Origin: Bacteroidales bacterium
Lineage (GTDB): Bacteria; Bacteroidota; Bacteroidia; Bacteroidales; F082
DNA length: 64,000 nucleotides
NCBI GenBank assembly: GCA_017616675.1
Contig: JAFZXR010000025.1
Span: forward strand, 1-64,000
Direction of reading: 5' to 3'
Below the pieces are notes generated by a model that did no database searches, was not told the origin of the DNA, and saw only the letters and a list, made by a program, of their open reading frames with translations. Positions 62,885 to 64,000 of this stretch are shown here, one piece after another; within the stretch, counting starts at the first letter, position 1, and every line of letters starts with the position of its first letter. The position numbers and the translations under genes were made by a program.

Positions 62885-63024
62885 ACTAGAGAGGTAATTT
62901 AACATAATGTATATTATTTTACAAAAGGGGTTTTAAGAAAAACGCTGTTTTTTAACATAAATTGCATAAAAATGAAAGTTGTGTTAAAATTTGCAATAAT
63001 TGGAATTTGTTCGAAAAATATTCC

Positions 63025-63032
63025 TATATTTG
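63025..63032 (+). promoter_or_regulatory. -7 box for the DUF3127 gene
   Basis: TATATTTG, an exact TAnnTTTG match, 28 bases before the ATG at 63061. Confidence 0.65.
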
Positions 63033-63060
63033 CGATGAGATAATAATTAAAAATAAACAT

Positions 63061-63441
63061 ATGGAAATAGTTGGTAAAGTTGTACAATTGGGTACTTTGA
63101 CCGAAGGAAATTCTCCTCGCGGTCCATGGAAAAAACAGGAATTGATTATCGAGACTCAGGAACAGTTTCCTAAAAAGATTTGTCTGATGTGCTGGGGCGA
63201 TCGCGTCAACGAGGCTAATAATTTCTTCGTCGGCCAGATGATCAAGGCGCAGATTCGCATAGAATCGCGTGAATTCAACGGTAAATGGTATACCGACGTT
63301 ACAGCGTTCAGATTTGACCTTGAACAGCCTGATGCACAATCTACGCAGCAACCTGGCAACCAGATGCCGCCACAACAGCCGCTGCCACCAATGAACGACG
63401 ATTATTTCGCGTCGGACAACGGTGACGATTTGCCGTTCTAA
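63061..63441 (+). CDS. DUF3127 protein with an SSB-like acidic tail
   Basis: A 126-residue protein. The N-terminal about 85 residues match DUF3127, an OB-fold-like domain common in Bacteroidota (EIVGKVVQLG, GPWKKQELIIET, LMCWGDRV). A Pro/Gln-rich linker (residues 93-112) leads to the tail DNGDDLPF, very like the DDDIPF tip by which SSB recruits repair and replication proteins. A role in DNA metabolism is inferred. The start at 63061 follows a -7 box; the frame opens 99 bases earlier, but there the sequence is noncoding in character. Confidence 0.88.
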   Translation: MEIVGKVVQLGTLTEGNSPRGPWKKQELIIETQEQFPKKICLMCWGDRVNEANNFFVGQMIKAQIRIESREFNGKWYTDVTAFRFDLEQPDAQSTQQPGNQMPPQQPLPPMNDDYFASDNGDDLPF

Positions 63442-63450
63442 AAATCAAAC

Positions 63451-64000
63451 TTACTTTGTAATTGAGATTATTTGGCCCGTATTCGGGTTGAATAATATTT
63501 TGCTGTTCTTTGCAGAAATCGGTCTGATATCGCCAAACTGACTGATAATCAAGGCTTTTTCGGCGATTACTGTGTTTCCTGAGAATACTTTTACGTTTGT
63601 CGTGAACGGAATCCTGTAAAACACCTTGTTGGTTTGAGCCGTATTTCTGATGTCGTCGTTTGTCGGACTTACGCTTTGTTCGGCAATTTGACTGTCGAAC
63701 TGTATTTTGACGATCTCTCCTTTATTTGTGAGCTTACCTATTGATAATGAGGCGTTTAGCTGATTATTTTCGGGCGTCACATAGACCACCTTTTTATAGG
63801 TATTTTTCACGATTTTGCCCTTAAATAAGCTAATATATTCATTTTCAAGGGCTTTCAGACTGTTGGCCATATACTTTGTGGTCGAGCCGTAAGCTACCTC
63901 CTGAGAGCCCGAAATAAGCTCAAAATAAGCGGTTCTCACGTCGGAAATCTTCTCCAGGGCTACCCTAGCCTTGTCTTCCTTGGTGACTTTCTTGGCTTTT
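63451..64000 (-). CDS. DUF4831-type protein, cut by window end
   Basis: The last about 183 residues of a protein that continues beyond the window; the frame is open to the edge (residues KKVTKEDKARVALEKISDV precede MRTAYFELISG-type sequence, where the Met is an internal GTG). It resembles DUF4831, a Bacteroidales family of unknown role, with short beta-strands (VFYRIPFTTNVKVF, FGDIRPISAKNSKILFNPNT). It converges on the DUF3127 gene with nine bases between stops. I am moderately sure of the family. Confidence 0.65.
   Translation of the reverse strand, partial: KAKKVTKEDKARVALEKISDVRTAYFELISGSQEVAYGSTTKYMANSLKALENEYISLFKGKIVKNTYKKVVYVTPENNQLNASLSIGKLTNKGEIVKIQFDSQIAEQSVSPTNDDIRNTAQTNKVFYRIPFTTNVKVFSGNTVIAEKALIISQFGDIRPISAKNSKILFNPNTGQIISITK

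Noticed and set aside
62962..63060. N-terminal extension of the DUF3127 protein
   Set aside because: It would include the -7 box and leader; the family begins at the ATG at 63061.

Overview
The window looks like chromosomal DNA of a Bacteroidales-type Bacteroidota, probably an anaerobic amino-acid fermenter. The evidence is: promoters of the TTTG-N19-TAnnTTTG type instead of -35/-10 boxes; family-typical genes (DUF349, DUF3127, DUF4831, TlpA-like lipid/redox proteins, a 1,492-residue TamB, GH2 beta-galactosidase); lipoprotein signals; and the end of kamD (lysine 5,6-aminomutase alpha), a lysine-fermentation gene. The standard code is used. No tRNA, rRNA, CRISPR array, prophage or transposase gene was seen, and no gap between genes exceeds about 215 bases.

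Layout. 1-8.4 kb: kamD end, a prolyl oligopeptidase and an RND efflux set (adaptor, pump, TolC-like channel). 8.4-20 kb: dGTPase and tsaD on the minus strand, then tamB, an AddA-type helicase-nuclease and a sodium/solute symporter on the plus strand. 20-27.9 kb, minus strand: NhaC antiporter, an iron-sulfur aldo/keto reductase and a membrane polyferredoxin (one operon), then ligA, a polytopic membrane protein and a small lipoprotein. 27.9-34.2 kb: secreted beta-galactosidase and a POT peptide transporter, a candidate small RNA, and a membrane-anchored AraC regulator. 34.2-43.2 kb: mnmE, a thioredoxin-fold protein, a secreted EEP-family protein, the AddB-type partner, and a MurU-like/AmgK-like pair whose kinase is fused to a RapZ C-terminal domain. 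43.2-50.1 kb: DUF349 protein, a short chorismate synthase, and a complete FMN-riboswitch-controlled ribD-ribE-ribBA-ribH operon. 50.1-64 kb: CYTH protein, pncB, threonine aldolase, HAD hydrolase, miaA, cca, clpC, gyrA, a TPR protein, an SSB-tailed DUF3127 protein and a partial DUF4831 gene.

The most unusual signal is a set of small dispersed palindromic elements that lie within or at the ends of protein-coding genes. Two ~140-bp copies share inverted arms (CGTCATTTCGA...GAGAAATCC) and an asymmetric core. One adds exactly 46 in-frame codons to ribD. The other spans the HAD/miaA junction and supplies the C-termini and stop codons of both convergent genes. A 59-bp derivative sits in the predicted 5' leader of the thioredoxin-fold gene. 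A related shorter type (TGTCATTCCGA...) lies in frame in both the murU-like and amgK-like genes, in opposite orientations, and a third palindrome-derived tail ends cca. In behaviour these resemble the Rickettsia palindromic elements, but no mobilising enzyme is present here.

A second unusual signal is a 21-nt sequence shared between the riboflavin leader and a predicted ~100-nt small RNA downstream of the AraC gene. In both places it lies just before a terminator hairpin.
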